Shown: positions 29,342 through 36,238 of the stretch, piece after piece | How the letters are laid out: each line of letters starts with the position of its first letter | Position numbering within the stretch: the first letter of the stretch is position 1 | Assembly: GCA_947503135.1 (NCBI GenBank) | Contig: CANNCQ010000025.1 | Coordinates: forward strand, 1 to 39,817 | Direction of reading: 5' to 3' | Length of the DNA: 39,817 bases | From: an uncultured Aquimarina sp. | GTDB taxonomy: Bacteria > Bacteroidota > Bacteroidia > Flavobacteriales > Flavobacteriaceae | Program-made: the position numbers and the translations under genes | The notes under the pieces: generated by a model | Seen by the model: only the letters and a program-made list of their open reading frames with translations | What the model was told of the DNA's origin: nothing | Database searches by the model: none

Positions 29342-29391
29342 TAACGGAGGAAGGACCGGTCATCACCCCTACGTAGGACCTTCCCCCGTTA
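29342..29391. repeat. 16-bp imperfect inverted repeat in GC-richer island
   Basis: TAACGGAGGAAGGACC (29342-29357) pairs with GGACCTTCCCCCGTTA (29376-29391), 14 of 16 positions matching, around an 18-base loop. The local base composition is clearly richer in G and C than its surroundings. It is just past the 3' end of the methyltransferase gene and could also act in its termination. Confidence 0.65.
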
Positions 29392-29493
29392 TCCTTCTTA
29401 CATATCCCCTATATACCTCTTATATAGGTTCACTCAGACCCGTTCACAAAATTTTTTCTGAAATTTTTTCAGATTTTTTGAAAAAGGACCTTA

Positions 29494-30387
29494 TTAATTA
29501 AAATCTGCAAATCCTAGTATATGCTTAATCACTTCAAGTGTAAAGGCATTTCCAATTGCCTTCATCGCAGGAGTGGGTTTTATAACATCATTTACATAGC
29601 TTATAGGCAGGGTTTGTAATAGTTCCAACTCATTAATATTAAAAGGTCGAAATAGTTTCTTAGCTTCATCATTAGTCATACTTTCTAAGGCTATCAACTT
29701 TTCAATTTTCTTTAACTGTGCAAAATTTTTGTCCTTATATTTTACTTGACCTATAGAACGTTGAACGTATCTTTTTAAACCATTTTTAGTATATGGAATC
29801 TGTTTAGTTAACACACAATTACTTTTTAACTTATCTAAGTAACCATCTGTTACTACATCACCCAGTAGTATCCTTTTATCTGTTGGTGGTGCTACATTTG
29901 GTATGTTGGTCCAGTATAACCTATTACGATTCTGACCACTAACCAAATTTGAGTTTATATTAATCGGGACCACACCCAAAAGACCACTTATTGTATGCAA
30001 GTCAGATTTACTCATACTACCCACATTCTCAAAAAGAAAATACTTAGGTTTCACTTTGTTTAAAATTTTTAATGCATTGTAAAATAAAGAACTTTTGTTT
30101 CCCTCTAAACCTTTACGGTTCTTCCGAAGACTAGAAAGGTCAACGCATGGCGAGCCACAAACTAATAAATCGATTTCCGGTAGGTTATCGGTATTTATAT
30201 TTCTAATATCACCTAGTTGTATAGTCTTAGGGAAATGATGTTGAGTAACTTTAATCGGGTTATTATCTATTTCAGATGCAAAGTAGTTGTTTACGTTTTT
30301 CCCTAATTCTTTTAATGCTAATTGTGCTACACTTATACCATCGAACAACGATAATACATTAATTCCTTTTTCATTTTTTATATTCAT
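29494..30387 (-). CDS. C5 cytosine-specific DNA methyltransferase
   Basis: A 297-aa DNA (cytosine-5) methyltransferase. The motifs are in canonical order: I LFDGISVAQLALKELG (14-29), II around SEIDNNP, IV CGSPCVDLSS with catalytic Cys81, VI ENVGSM (120-125), VIII QNRNRLYW (152-159), IX/X region ending AIGNAFTLEVI with GNA at 279-281. The target-recognition region (about 165-250) is short. No restriction endonuclease is adjacent, so it is an orphan enzyme: it may protect the element from host restriction or mark its origin. It is divergent from the first recombinase. A perfect 18-bp palindrome overlaps its start codon and suggests autoregulation. Confidence 0.93.
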   Translation of the reverse strand: MNIKNEKGINVLSLFDGISVAQLALKELGKNVNNYFASEIDNNPIKVTQHHFPKTIQLGDIRNINTDNLPEIDLLVCGSPCVDLSSLRKNRKGLEGNKSSLFYNALKILNKVKPKYFLFENVGSMSKSDLHTISGLLGVVPININSNLVSGQNRNRLYWTNIPNVAPPTDKRILLGDVVTDGYLDKLKSNCVLTKQIPYTKNGLKRYVQRSIGQVKYKDKNFAQLKKIEKLIALESMTNDEAKKLFRPFNINELELLQTLPISYVNDVIKPTPAMKAIGNAFTLEVIKHILGFADFN

Positions 30388-30403
30388 TCTAAACGTTTAG
30401 AAT
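30386..30403. promoter_or_regulatory. Perfect 18-bp palindrome at the methyltransferase start
   Basis: ATTCTAAACGTTTAGAAT is fully self-complementary and overlaps the first two bases of the methyltransferase start codon. Binding here would block transcription or translation initiation, so an operator is the simplest reading. It could be a site recognised by the methyltransferase itself (it contains a central ACGT) or by a recombinase. Confidence 0.6.
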
Positions 30404-30712
30404 AAATATTAGAGAAAATCAGAACCGCCGTTTTTTTACGACCACTAAAAATTTAAAAAAACCAATAACCCTGATAGACCCAATAAGGATGGGGTCTCCC
30501 AGATTAAAATTTTTAAAAATAATTTGATTTATACTGGCACGGGAAGTTTTGTCCTTGTATCCTTGCAGTACCTTCACTTTTAGTTACAAGTGAAATAAAA
30601 ACCAACAAACTCAGTAAAATCAGTACTTACGAGAGGTTTTGACTAGGAGCAACAAAAAACAAGTTTCACAAGTGGTTGAATCAGTCAAAAGTGAAACATA
30701 AAAACAAAAATT
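30404..30712. other. Divergent intergenic region with repeated AAGTGAAA words
   Basis: There is no gene here. The stretch contains TTCACTT (30573-30579) and AAGTGAA (30588-30594) as a 7-bp dyad, GTTTCAC (30663-30669) and GTGAAAC (30691-30697) as another, and TTTTGACT (30637-30644) with AGTCAAAA (30683-30690). Promoters for the methyltransferase and the recombinase must lie here. The recurrent AAGTGAAA words could be recombinase or regulator binding sites. Confidence 0.45.
30637..30697 (+). promoter_or_regulatory. Candidate pseudoknot leader before the first recombinase
   Basis: Stem 1 would be TTTTGACT (30637-30644) with AGTCAAAA (30683-30690). Stem 2 would be GTTTCAC (30663-30669) with GTGAAAC (30691-30697). 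The two 3' strands are contiguous and the stems interleave, which is H-type pseudoknot topology, ending 15 bases before the recombinase ATG. Chance formation in AT-rich DNA cannot be excluded. Confidence 0.35.
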
Positions 30713-31288
30713 ATGAGTTTATTAGGTCAGAAGACAAAAGCAGATTTTCTTGAATGGGATAAAATGAAAACTTTAATCTTAAAACTAGAACGTGATGGAG
30801 ATTATAAATTTTCGTTACTAATCGCTACAGGTTCATACGTTGGGTTACGTATATCAGATTTACTACAATTACGATGGAATCAATTACTAAATCAGAGAGT
30901 GTTAATTGTAACTGAGAAGAAAACAGGAAAAGAAAGGTCTATCACTATTAACCCAGAATTACAAGAGGTTTTACAACGACTATTTATAAAGTTAGATGCT
31001 AAAGAAACCGATTTAATGTTTGCCAATAGGTTTGGTAATAAATCGCTATCGGTACAGTACGTTAATTCAAAATTAAAAGAGATTGCAAAAAAATATAACA
31101 TCACCACTAGACTATCTACCCATTCATTTAGAAAGACACTAGGTCGCCGTGTATGGGAAGTAAATGAGTATAGTGAACAAGCACTTTTACTATTATCTCA
31201 ATTATTTAATCATAGTTCAATTAGTACTACTAAGATTTACTTAGGTATTCGTGAGCAAGAAATTTCTAACCTTTATTTAAGTGTTTAG
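30713..31288 (+). CDS. Tyrosine recombinase, catalytic domain only
   Basis: A 191-aa phage-integrase-family protein with the complete catalytic set: Arg46 (GLRISDL), Lys70 (EKKTGKERSI), His137-x-x-Arg140 (HSFRKT), His167 (LFNHSS) and Tyr176 (TTKIYLG). It lacks the N-terminal core-binding domain of about 100 residues present in ordinary integrases. It might act with another recombinase, recognise only the core site, or work as an invertase of the short type. It is divergent from the methyltransferase and is the first of three recombinases on this strand. Confidence 0.9.
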   Translation: MSLLGQKTKADFLEWDKMKTLILKLERDGDYKFSLLIATGSYVGLRISDLLQLRWNQLLNQRVLIVTEKKTGKERSITINPELQEVLQRLFIKLDAKETDLMFANRFGNKSLSVQYVNSKLKEIAKKYNITTRLSTHSFRKTLGRRVWEVNEYSEQALLLLSQLFNHSSISTTKIYLGIREQEISNLYLSV

Positions 31289-31499
31289 CACTAAAAATGA
31301 AGAAAATTTCAACTTTTTTAGCAGAAAAATGCTAAAAAGTGGTCTAGGGTAATTTTTTATACTATTATTGTAGAAATGAGTTTGAAACCTGTTTCTTAAA
31401 AGGTAGCAATCTCAAACCTAATTTGAAGTGTTAGGTATTAGAATATAAAAAGGTACGTAATAGCCAATTTATATTTCTTCACAGCAAGTAATTAAAAAA

Positions 31500-31582
31500 A
31501 CAAAATTTTATTAGTACAGCCATAGTTATAGGTTATTCCTATATGCTACCAGCCATTGTTATGGCTAAAATTGAAATTTTGT
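31500..31582. other. Three-way-junction-like inverted-repeat element
   Basis: An outer 9-bp stem, ACAAAATTT (31500-31508) with AAATTTTGT (31574-31582), encloses two inner hairpins: TATAGG/CCTATA (31527-31532, 31538-31543) and AGCCAT/ATGGCT (31551-31556, 31561-31566). All pairs are perfect. It could be a structured RNA or a folded recombination site. Confidence 0.4.
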
Positions 31583-31667
31583 GAAACCAATAAAAAAGAA
31601 AAAATGAACAGTAGTTAGAATAAAAGAGAGAAAAAATAAAATTTTAAAAAAGGTCTAAAAAGCAAAA

Positions 31668-31689
31668 AGTTCTGGGTGCAACCAGAACT
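31668..31689. promoter_or_regulatory. Hairpin in the leader of the replication-like gene
   Basis: AGTTCTGG and CCAGAACT form a perfect 8-bp stem with a 6-base loop, 48 bases before the ATG at 31737. There is a short T-tract 10 bases later, so attenuation is possible. Confidence 0.45.
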
Positions 31690-31736
31690 CTTAAAAATCT
31701 TTTTGGATTATTAGTTAACGTTGAAATTAAATAATA

Positions 31737-33371
31737 ATGAAAATCAAAAGTATGGAAAAAACTTTGAATGGCAAGGGGTCAGCCGATTCAAATCCAAAAA
31801 TAATATTCAACCCCAATACCGCAGTACAAGCCGAAGAACCGAAACTAAATAAATACGGATTCGATTTGAGTAATGCCGATTTTATAAAATATGAAAGAGA
31901 AAATTTAGAAGCAGAAATCATTGGAGGAGTACAAACCCAAGTACTCACTAGATTCAATGTGTTACTAAAATTATCCAAACACCCACAGCTAAATGCTACC
32001 GAAGTATATCGGGCTAATGTAGATTTATATAGTGATAATCACATTAAAAATTTTGTAAACCAAGCCAAGCAACGTTTACAAATCGATGGCACAAGAATCA
32101 CCAATTTTATCTACGATTTAATCGAACGGTTGGAACAGTATCGAAAAGATAAATTAACCTATACCGAAGAAAATGAGGAAATACCTACCACACAACCCAA
32201 AGTACTTAAAACAGTAAGCAACATACTTCAAAGCACCACTGTTTTAAAAGAAATAGAAACCCTTTTAGCGCAAGCTGGTGTAGTGTGTCCAAAAATTGGA
32301 TTGAAGCTATTTCTGATAAGTTTAAGTAGTAAACAAAAAGAAGTTACCCACGGAATTCTACAAGGAAATCCAGCTCTAAGCACACCAATACTACAAAGTT
32401 TTCAAAGGGTATTGCCAGTAGAAGTAAATAAATATAAAACCTCAATTAGTGATAGTGTTTTGTATTACTCACCCAGTAAAAACTATTGGAAGCATAAAAT
32501 ATTAGTGCTACCCACTATCGATAAATTAGGAAAAAAGAATACCGCATTAAACGAACTGATTTCCCTGGGAGAAGTGAATCGATTGGTAACAGAAAACACC
32601 CAGCAAGGTACCTACAGAGCGAATAACAGACTGATAAATGGAAACCTAAGTTTTATTAGTGCAACCAATCAAAACTATTCAGAATTATTTAGTTCAGATA
32701 ATGTGATAGGGTTACCAGTAACTAATCCTAAAGGGGTACAAAAAGCCATTTCTACTTTAGAGATAAAAAAATATGGTGGTCTGATAGATATTGAAGCACA
32801 AGAAAAAGCCATAGAATTACTACAATTTATTTTCAGAGAATTAAAACCCGTAAAAGTGGTGAATCCATATTTAGAGCAACTAGATATAGCTACCTATTTT
32901 AATGAAGATTATAAACTTATAAAACAGTTTTTACAACTAACCAACCTAATAACAATGCTACATCAAAAACAATTAGGGATGGTAAAATCAGGCAATGAAA
33001 TCCAAGTAGAAGTACAACCGCAGTTTATGTTAGAAGCGTTGGAACTGTTCCAAGGTTTATGGGTGAAAGAAGAAAAGGAGCTAAACTTTAAAACGCATTC
33101 TACACTAATTAGATTAAAACAAATACTAAAATCAGAAAATCAAGACGATTACCAAAATTTAGAGTTTTTAGTAAAAGAAATGCGAGCTAAGTTAGGTTTA
33201 AGTCCATCCACTTTTTCAAGGCACATCAATACGTTGTACGATTACAATAAGTTGGAGCGTATTGGAGGAAACAAACGAGATGGATTCACCTATAAAGTGA
33301 TAAGTTGGAGTGATGAGACCAGCAGTTTAGAAAAGTACGAGAACTTTAAAAAAGAGATTAACTCATTATAA
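31737..33371 (+). CDS. Replication/primase-associated protein with winged-helix C-terminus
   Basis: A 544-aa protein. Its N-terminal region (about 40-150, with YRANVDLYSDNHIKNFVNQ and ITNFIYDLIERLEQYRKDK) resembles the segment that follows the primase part in Bacteroidota mobile-element primases. The middle (about 200-345: HKILVLPTIDKLG, ALNELISLGEVNRLV, NGNLSFISATNQN) recalls an AAA+-like helicase core. However, I find no Walker A lysine loop and no acidic Walker B pair, so ATPase activity is doubtful. The C-terminus (about 470-525, LGLSPSTFSRHINTLYDYNKLERIGG) is a clear winged-helix DNA-binding domain. It probably works with the helicase-polymerase or the recombinases of the element. The functional call is tentative. 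Confidence 0.55.
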   Translation: MKIKSMEKTLNGKGSADSNPKIIFNPNTAVQAEEPKLNKYGFDLSNADFIKYERENLEAEIIGGVQTQVLTRFNVLLKLSKHPQLNATEVYRANVDLYSDNHIKNFVNQAKQRLQIDGTRITNFIYDLIERLEQYRKDKLTYTEENEEIPTTQPKVLKTVSNILQSTTVLKEIETLLAQAGVVCPKIGLKLFLISLSSKQKEVTHGILQGNPALSTPILQSFQRVLPVEVNKYKTSISDSVLYYSPSKNYWKHKILVLPTIDKLGKKNTALNELISLGEVNRLVTENTQQGTYRANNRLINGNLSFISATNQNYSELFSSDNVIGLPVTNPKGVQKAISTLEIKKYGGLIDIEAQEKAIELLQFIFRELKPVKVVNPYLEQLDIATYFNEDYKLIKQFLQLTNLITMLHQKQLGMVKSGNEIQVEVQPQFMLEALELFQGLWVKEEKELNFKTHSTLIRLKQILKSENQDDYQNLEFLVKEMRAKLGLSPSTFSRHINTLYDYNKLERIGGNKRDGFTYKVISWSDETSSLEKYENFKKEINSL

Positions 33372-33490
33372 ACCCACAAGTTTCTCAATGGCGAAACTTA
33401 TACAAACAAAGGTGTCAACATCAAAAATGAGAAACTTAAGCAAGGTTTAAAAGCAAAACAGAAAGAAGTAAAGTAAAAAAATAAAAAGAA

Positions 33491-34390
33491 ATGAAAACAT
33501 TAGAAATATATACCGTAGCATTTATCAATGCATTAGCCAAGTTTAAAAAACGTTTGCAAGTACAAGGAGTCAGTAAAGACCAACAATACAGTAAACCCAA
33601 TGCCGTAAAAGAATTTTTACATTATTTGGAAACCAAAGGAAAAACCCAACTGAACCAAATTACCCAACGTGTAGTAAACAACTATTTTGAGTATTTAAAA
33701 ACACGACCATTACAGACCAAAAAAGGATACTTGTCTACAGGTTCGCTAATGAAGCATAGAGAATCTATTTTAAGGTTTATAGAATTTATCCAAAAAGTAG
33801 GACAAGGAAAAAGTACTATTAAAATTAAATCCCTAAAAAACGAAAGTAAATCCAAACAAATACTATTAGAAAACGAAGTACAGGAACTATTCAATGTTTG
33901 TGATGATACTTTATTAGGAATACGAGATAAAGCCATCCTAAGCCTTTTATACGGTTGTGGATTGCGAAGAAAAGAAGTGTTAAACCTAACCACAGATGCC
34001 ATTGACTTAAACAGAAATAGGATTCACATAAAAACTAGTAAAACGGGTTATGGTAGAGAAGTCGTAATGAGCAAAACGGTAAAAGCACATATTGAAGATT
34101 ATATTTTCAATGTCAGAAATCTAATGTTAGATGTACATACCGATTTACAAAAATTATTAATTACCGAAAGAGGAACTCCAATGTCCAATAGTGCATTGGC
34201 AAAAATGATGGATAGGTTAAATCGTAAAACAACAACACACAAAAAAGTTACTTGTCACTTATTACGTCACACCATTGGAACACATTTACACAGATATTTA
34301 TCCCTGCAAGATGTGGCTAAATTTTTAGGACATCGCAATTTAGATTCTACAATGATTTACACCCACCTAAAAGCAGAATACTATGGATAG
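33491..34390 (+). CDS. Tyrosine recombinase, full length (XerC/D-like)
   Basis: A 299-aa site-specific recombinase with an N-terminal SAM-like core-binding domain (about 5-110) and a catalytic domain with all residues: Arg159 (GCGLRRKEV), Lys184 (TSKTGYGRE), His256-x-x-Arg259 (CHLLRHT), His281 (FLGHRN) and the nucleophile Tyr290 (MIYTHL). It should be active in strand exchange. The stop codon overlaps the start of the next recombinase by 8 bases, so the pair is translationally coupled and probably made in fixed ratio. Confidence 0.95.
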   Translation: MKTLEIYTVAFINALAKFKKRLQVQGVSKDQQYSKPNAVKEFLHYLETKGKTQLNQITQRVVNNYFEYLKTRPLQTKKGYLSTGSLMKHRESILRFIEFIQKVGQGKSTIKIKSLKNESKSKQILLENEVQELFNVCDDTLLGIRDKAILSLLYGCGLRRKEVLNLTTDAIDLNRNRIHIKTSKTGYGREVVMSKTVKAHIEDYIFNVRNLMLDVHTDLQKLLITERGTPMSNSALAKMMDRLNRKTTTHKKVTCHLLRHTIGTHLHRYLSLQDVAKFLGHRNLDSTMIYTHLKAEYYG

Positions 34391-35276
34391 AGATAAATTA
34401 ATAAAAAAGTTTGAAAGGTATCTGCAAAACGAATTAGAGTATGCACCTAACACGATTAGAGCCTATAAAAATAATGTGATTCAGTATTTAGATTGGTTGG
34501 AAGATAATAATATAAATCCCATAGAAATTACATTAGAAGAAACCTACAGTTTTATAAACTACCGAAGACAATTAGGGAATTCAAATAGTACGATACGAGG
34601 GTTTAAAGCGATTATAACACACTTTAATCATAGTGTCAATACAAAGTCTAATCCAATGTTAATAGTGGAATTACAAAAGCTAAACAGAACCACACCAACA
34701 CAGCTGTTGGATGAAGAATTCTTGGAAACTATTTACAGGGAAACCAAATCCAATACATTGGTTCAAAAACGGGATAAGTGTATGTTAGGAATGATACTCT
34801 TTTTAGGATTACAACGCACCGAATTAACCAATTTAGAATTGGAGCATTTAGATTTAGAAGAAGGAAGAATTTATGTAGGAGCTACAAATTCAACTAATGA
34901 AAGATATATCAATCTGAATCCAAAGCAAATCGTTCATTTATCCAATTACGTATATGACATACGACCTCGATTATTAAAAGAATTTAGAAGACAAACCAAT
35001 CGTTTGTTTTTTAGTAAAGGAACATCTACGAACTTAAACGGAGCATTGGGAAGAATGATAACCAGATTAAAATTAGAGTTTGGTTATGTAAAAGATTTTA
35101 AACAATTAAAACAATCCAGAGTTACTATATGGGTGAAGGAGTTGGGGCAACGACAAGCACAGTATTTAGGTGGTTACAAGTATGTAAGTAGCTTAGAACG
35201 TTATGATACTAATGCTTTAGAAGATTTAGAAAATAAATTAGACTATCATCACCCAATGGAACGGTTGGGGTTGTAA
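34383..35276 (+). CDS. Degenerate tyrosine recombinase-like protein
   Basis: A 297-aa protein with the recombinase fold: an N-terminal core-binding domain (LIKKFERYLQNELEYAPNTIRAYKNNV) and a catalytic-like domain. Aligned with its upstream neighbour, GLRRKE corresponds to GLQRTE, so the first catalytic arginine is Gln144. The catalytic lysine segment is replaced by TNSTNERY. The HxxR box is KQSR, keeping only Arg246, and the second histidine is Gly264. Tyr274 is still present. It is therefore likely to be inactive and to serve as a structural or regulatory partner of the overlapping active recombinase. Confidence 0.85.
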   Translation: MDRDKLIKKFERYLQNELEYAPNTIRAYKNNVIQYLDWLEDNNINPIEITLEETYSFINYRRQLGNSNSTIRGFKAIITHFNHSVNTKSNPMLIVELQKLNRTTPTQLLDEEFLETIYRETKSNTLVQKRDKCMLGMILFLGLQRTELTNLELEHLDLEEGRIYVGATNSTNERYINLNPKQIVHLSNYVYDIRPRLLKEFRRQTNRLFFSKGTSTNLNGALGRMITRLKLEFGYVKDFKQLKQSRVTIWVKELGQRQAQYLGGYKYVSSLERYDTNALEDLENKLDYHHPMERLGL

Positions 35277-35297
35277 ATGGGGAATGGTTTTTGTAAA

Positions 35298-35332
35298 TTG
35301 TAAATGACTAAGAAAAGATTTAAGTATCTTTG
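35298..35332 (+). promoter_or_regulatory. Candidate promoter of the toxin-antitoxin operon
   Basis: The -7 box TATCTTTG (35325-35332) matches TAnnTTTG, and a TTG at 35298-35300 is a possible -33 element, with 24 bases between, slightly long. It lies 22 bases before the antitoxin ATG. Confidence 0.5.
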
Positions 35333-35353
35333 TAATAGATAATAGTTGATATT

Positions 35354-35605
35354 ATGGGAGCAGTAGAATTAAGAAATAAAATTTTTGACAGATTAAATAC
35401 GGTTGAAGACCCATCGGTTTTAGAAACAGTACTTTTCTATATTGAAAATTTTAAAGACAAAAAGAAAATATTATCTAATTTAAGTAATACTCAATTGGAT
35501 GAAATAGATAAACGAAGAGCAAAATATTTATCAGGTGAAAGTAAATCGTATAGCTGGAAAGAAATTAAACAAGAGCTTATAGATGAACACGGTTTACAAG
35601 CTTAA
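35354..35605 (+). CDS. Antitoxin of a type II toxin-antitoxin module
   Basis: An 83-aa, mostly helical, charged protein of the addiction-module-component kind. The N-terminal part (MGAVELRNKIFDRLNTVEDPSVLETVLFY) resembles a DNA-binding/dimerisation region, and the C-terminal part (EIDKRRAKYLSGESKSYSWKEIKQEL) would wrap the toxin. It overlaps the toxin gene by 23 bases, the usual antitoxin-first arrangement. The promoter just upstream is probably autoregulated. Confidence 0.85.
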   Translation: MGAVELRNKIFDRLNTVEDPSVLETVLFYIENFKDKKKILSNLSNTQLDEIDKRRAKYLSGESKSYSWKEIKQELIDEHGLQA

Positions 35606-35882
35606 TGTTTGGGAAGAAGCCAAATCAGATATTATCAATGGATATAAATGGTATGAAGAAAAAAGATTTGGTTTAGGAAAAGAGTTTGCAAATGAAGTTG
35701 AACAAGTTTTAGAATACATAGAAAAATACCCAAAACATTATCAAATTAAGTACAGAAAAAAGTATAGGGAAGCTGTATTAAAAAGGTTTCCATATTTGAT
35801 AATTTATGAAATAATTAAAAATGAGGTGGTCGTTTATTCAGTATTTCCTTCAAAAGATAATCCTAATAAAAAGCCCAATTAA
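35583..35882 (+). CDS. RelE/ParE-family toxin
   Basis: A 99-aa toxin of the ParE/RelE fold. The features are the N-terminal strand, the helical region EEAKSDIINGYKWYEEKRFGLGKEFANEVEQVLEYIEKYP, and the C-terminal strands REAVLKRFPYLIIYEIIKNEVVVYSVFPSKDNP, where the FPYLIIYEI segment is typical of the ParE branch. ParE toxins poison DNA gyrase and RelE toxins cleave mRNA; the ParE-like C-terminus favours the first, without proof. It overlaps the antitoxin gene and precedes a terminator. At the edge of the mobile element it probably stabilises it. Confidence 0.92.
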   Translation: MNTVYKLNVWEEAKSDIINGYKWYEEKRFGLGKEFANEVEQVLEYIEKYPKHYQIKYRKKYREAVLKRFPYLIIYEIIKNEVVVYSVFPSKDNPNKKPN

Positions 35883-35893
35883 GTAAACAATAC

Positions 35894-35926
35894 AAGGCAA
35901 TGGTTTTAGAACTGTTGCTTTTTTTG
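35894..35926 (+). terminator. Terminator of the toxin-antitoxin operon
   Basis: AAGGCAATGGTT pairs with AACTGTTGCTTT (with G-T wobbles) around a 4-base loop and is followed by a T-run. It is 12 bases after the toxin stop codon. Confidence 0.75.
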
Positions 35927-35988
35927 TTTCTTTGAATCACGTTCTTAAAAATACTGATGTACTGTAAATATAGTGTATAAGGGGATGT

Positions 35989-36238
35989 CCCTTTGGTATG
36001 CTTTTACCTAACCGCCACGGCAGTAGTGATAAGTACCGTTACGGCTTCCAAAGGCAAGAAAAAGATGATGAAATTAAGGGTGAGGGGAATAGTTTGAATT
36101 ATAAATATCGTATGCACGACCCGAGAGTGGGTAGGTTCTTTGCTATTGACCCGTTAAGTAAGGAGTATCCACATTACTCGCCTTATTCTTTTAGTGGTAA
36201 TAAGGTTATTCATAAAAATGAGTTAGAAGGCTTGGAAG
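35989..36238 (+). repeat. RHS-core repeat, copy 2
   Basis: This stretch encodes the same terminal RHS core as 21911-22161, with only a handful of amino-acid changes. The conserved part begins at PFGMLLP; upstream there is an in-frame stop, so the rest of an RHS gene is absent. Confidence 0.85.

Larger units (their letters stand above)
28647..29493. other. 847-bp structured non-coding region (candidate replication origin)
   Basis: The gap between the helicase-polymerase and methyltransferase genes holds no convincing protein gene. It holds a series of dyads. These are ACATCAAA/TTTGATGT (28741-28748, 28760-28767), a 17-bp near-perfect pair (28792-28808, 28821-28837), AACGA/TCGTT (28967-28979), a 16-bp pair with two mismatches (29342-29357, 29376-29391), CCTATATA/TATATAGG (29408-29415, 29421-29428) and CTGAAA/TTTCAG (29458-29472). 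The rest is AT-rich. The combination fits an origin of replication or transfer for the element, or a structured untranslated RNA. Confidence 0.45.
31289..31736. other. 448-bp intergenic region with structured elements
   Basis: I see no gene. The structures are a hairpin TTTTTAGCA/TGCTAAAAA (31315-31323, 31330-31338) just after the recombinase, a three-way-junction-like element at 31500-31582, and a hairpin AGTTCTGG/CCAGAACT (31668-31675, 31682-31689) ahead of the next gene. The spacing suggests a long leader or a recombination/attachment region for the element. Confidence 0.45.

Noticed and set aside
25923..30387. Type II restriction-modification system
   Set aside because: The C5 methyltransferase is clear, but no adjacent gene has a restriction endonuclease signature. 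The neighbouring 907-aa protein has helicase and polymerase-like motifs instead of a nuclease domain, so the methyltransferase is treated as an orphan.
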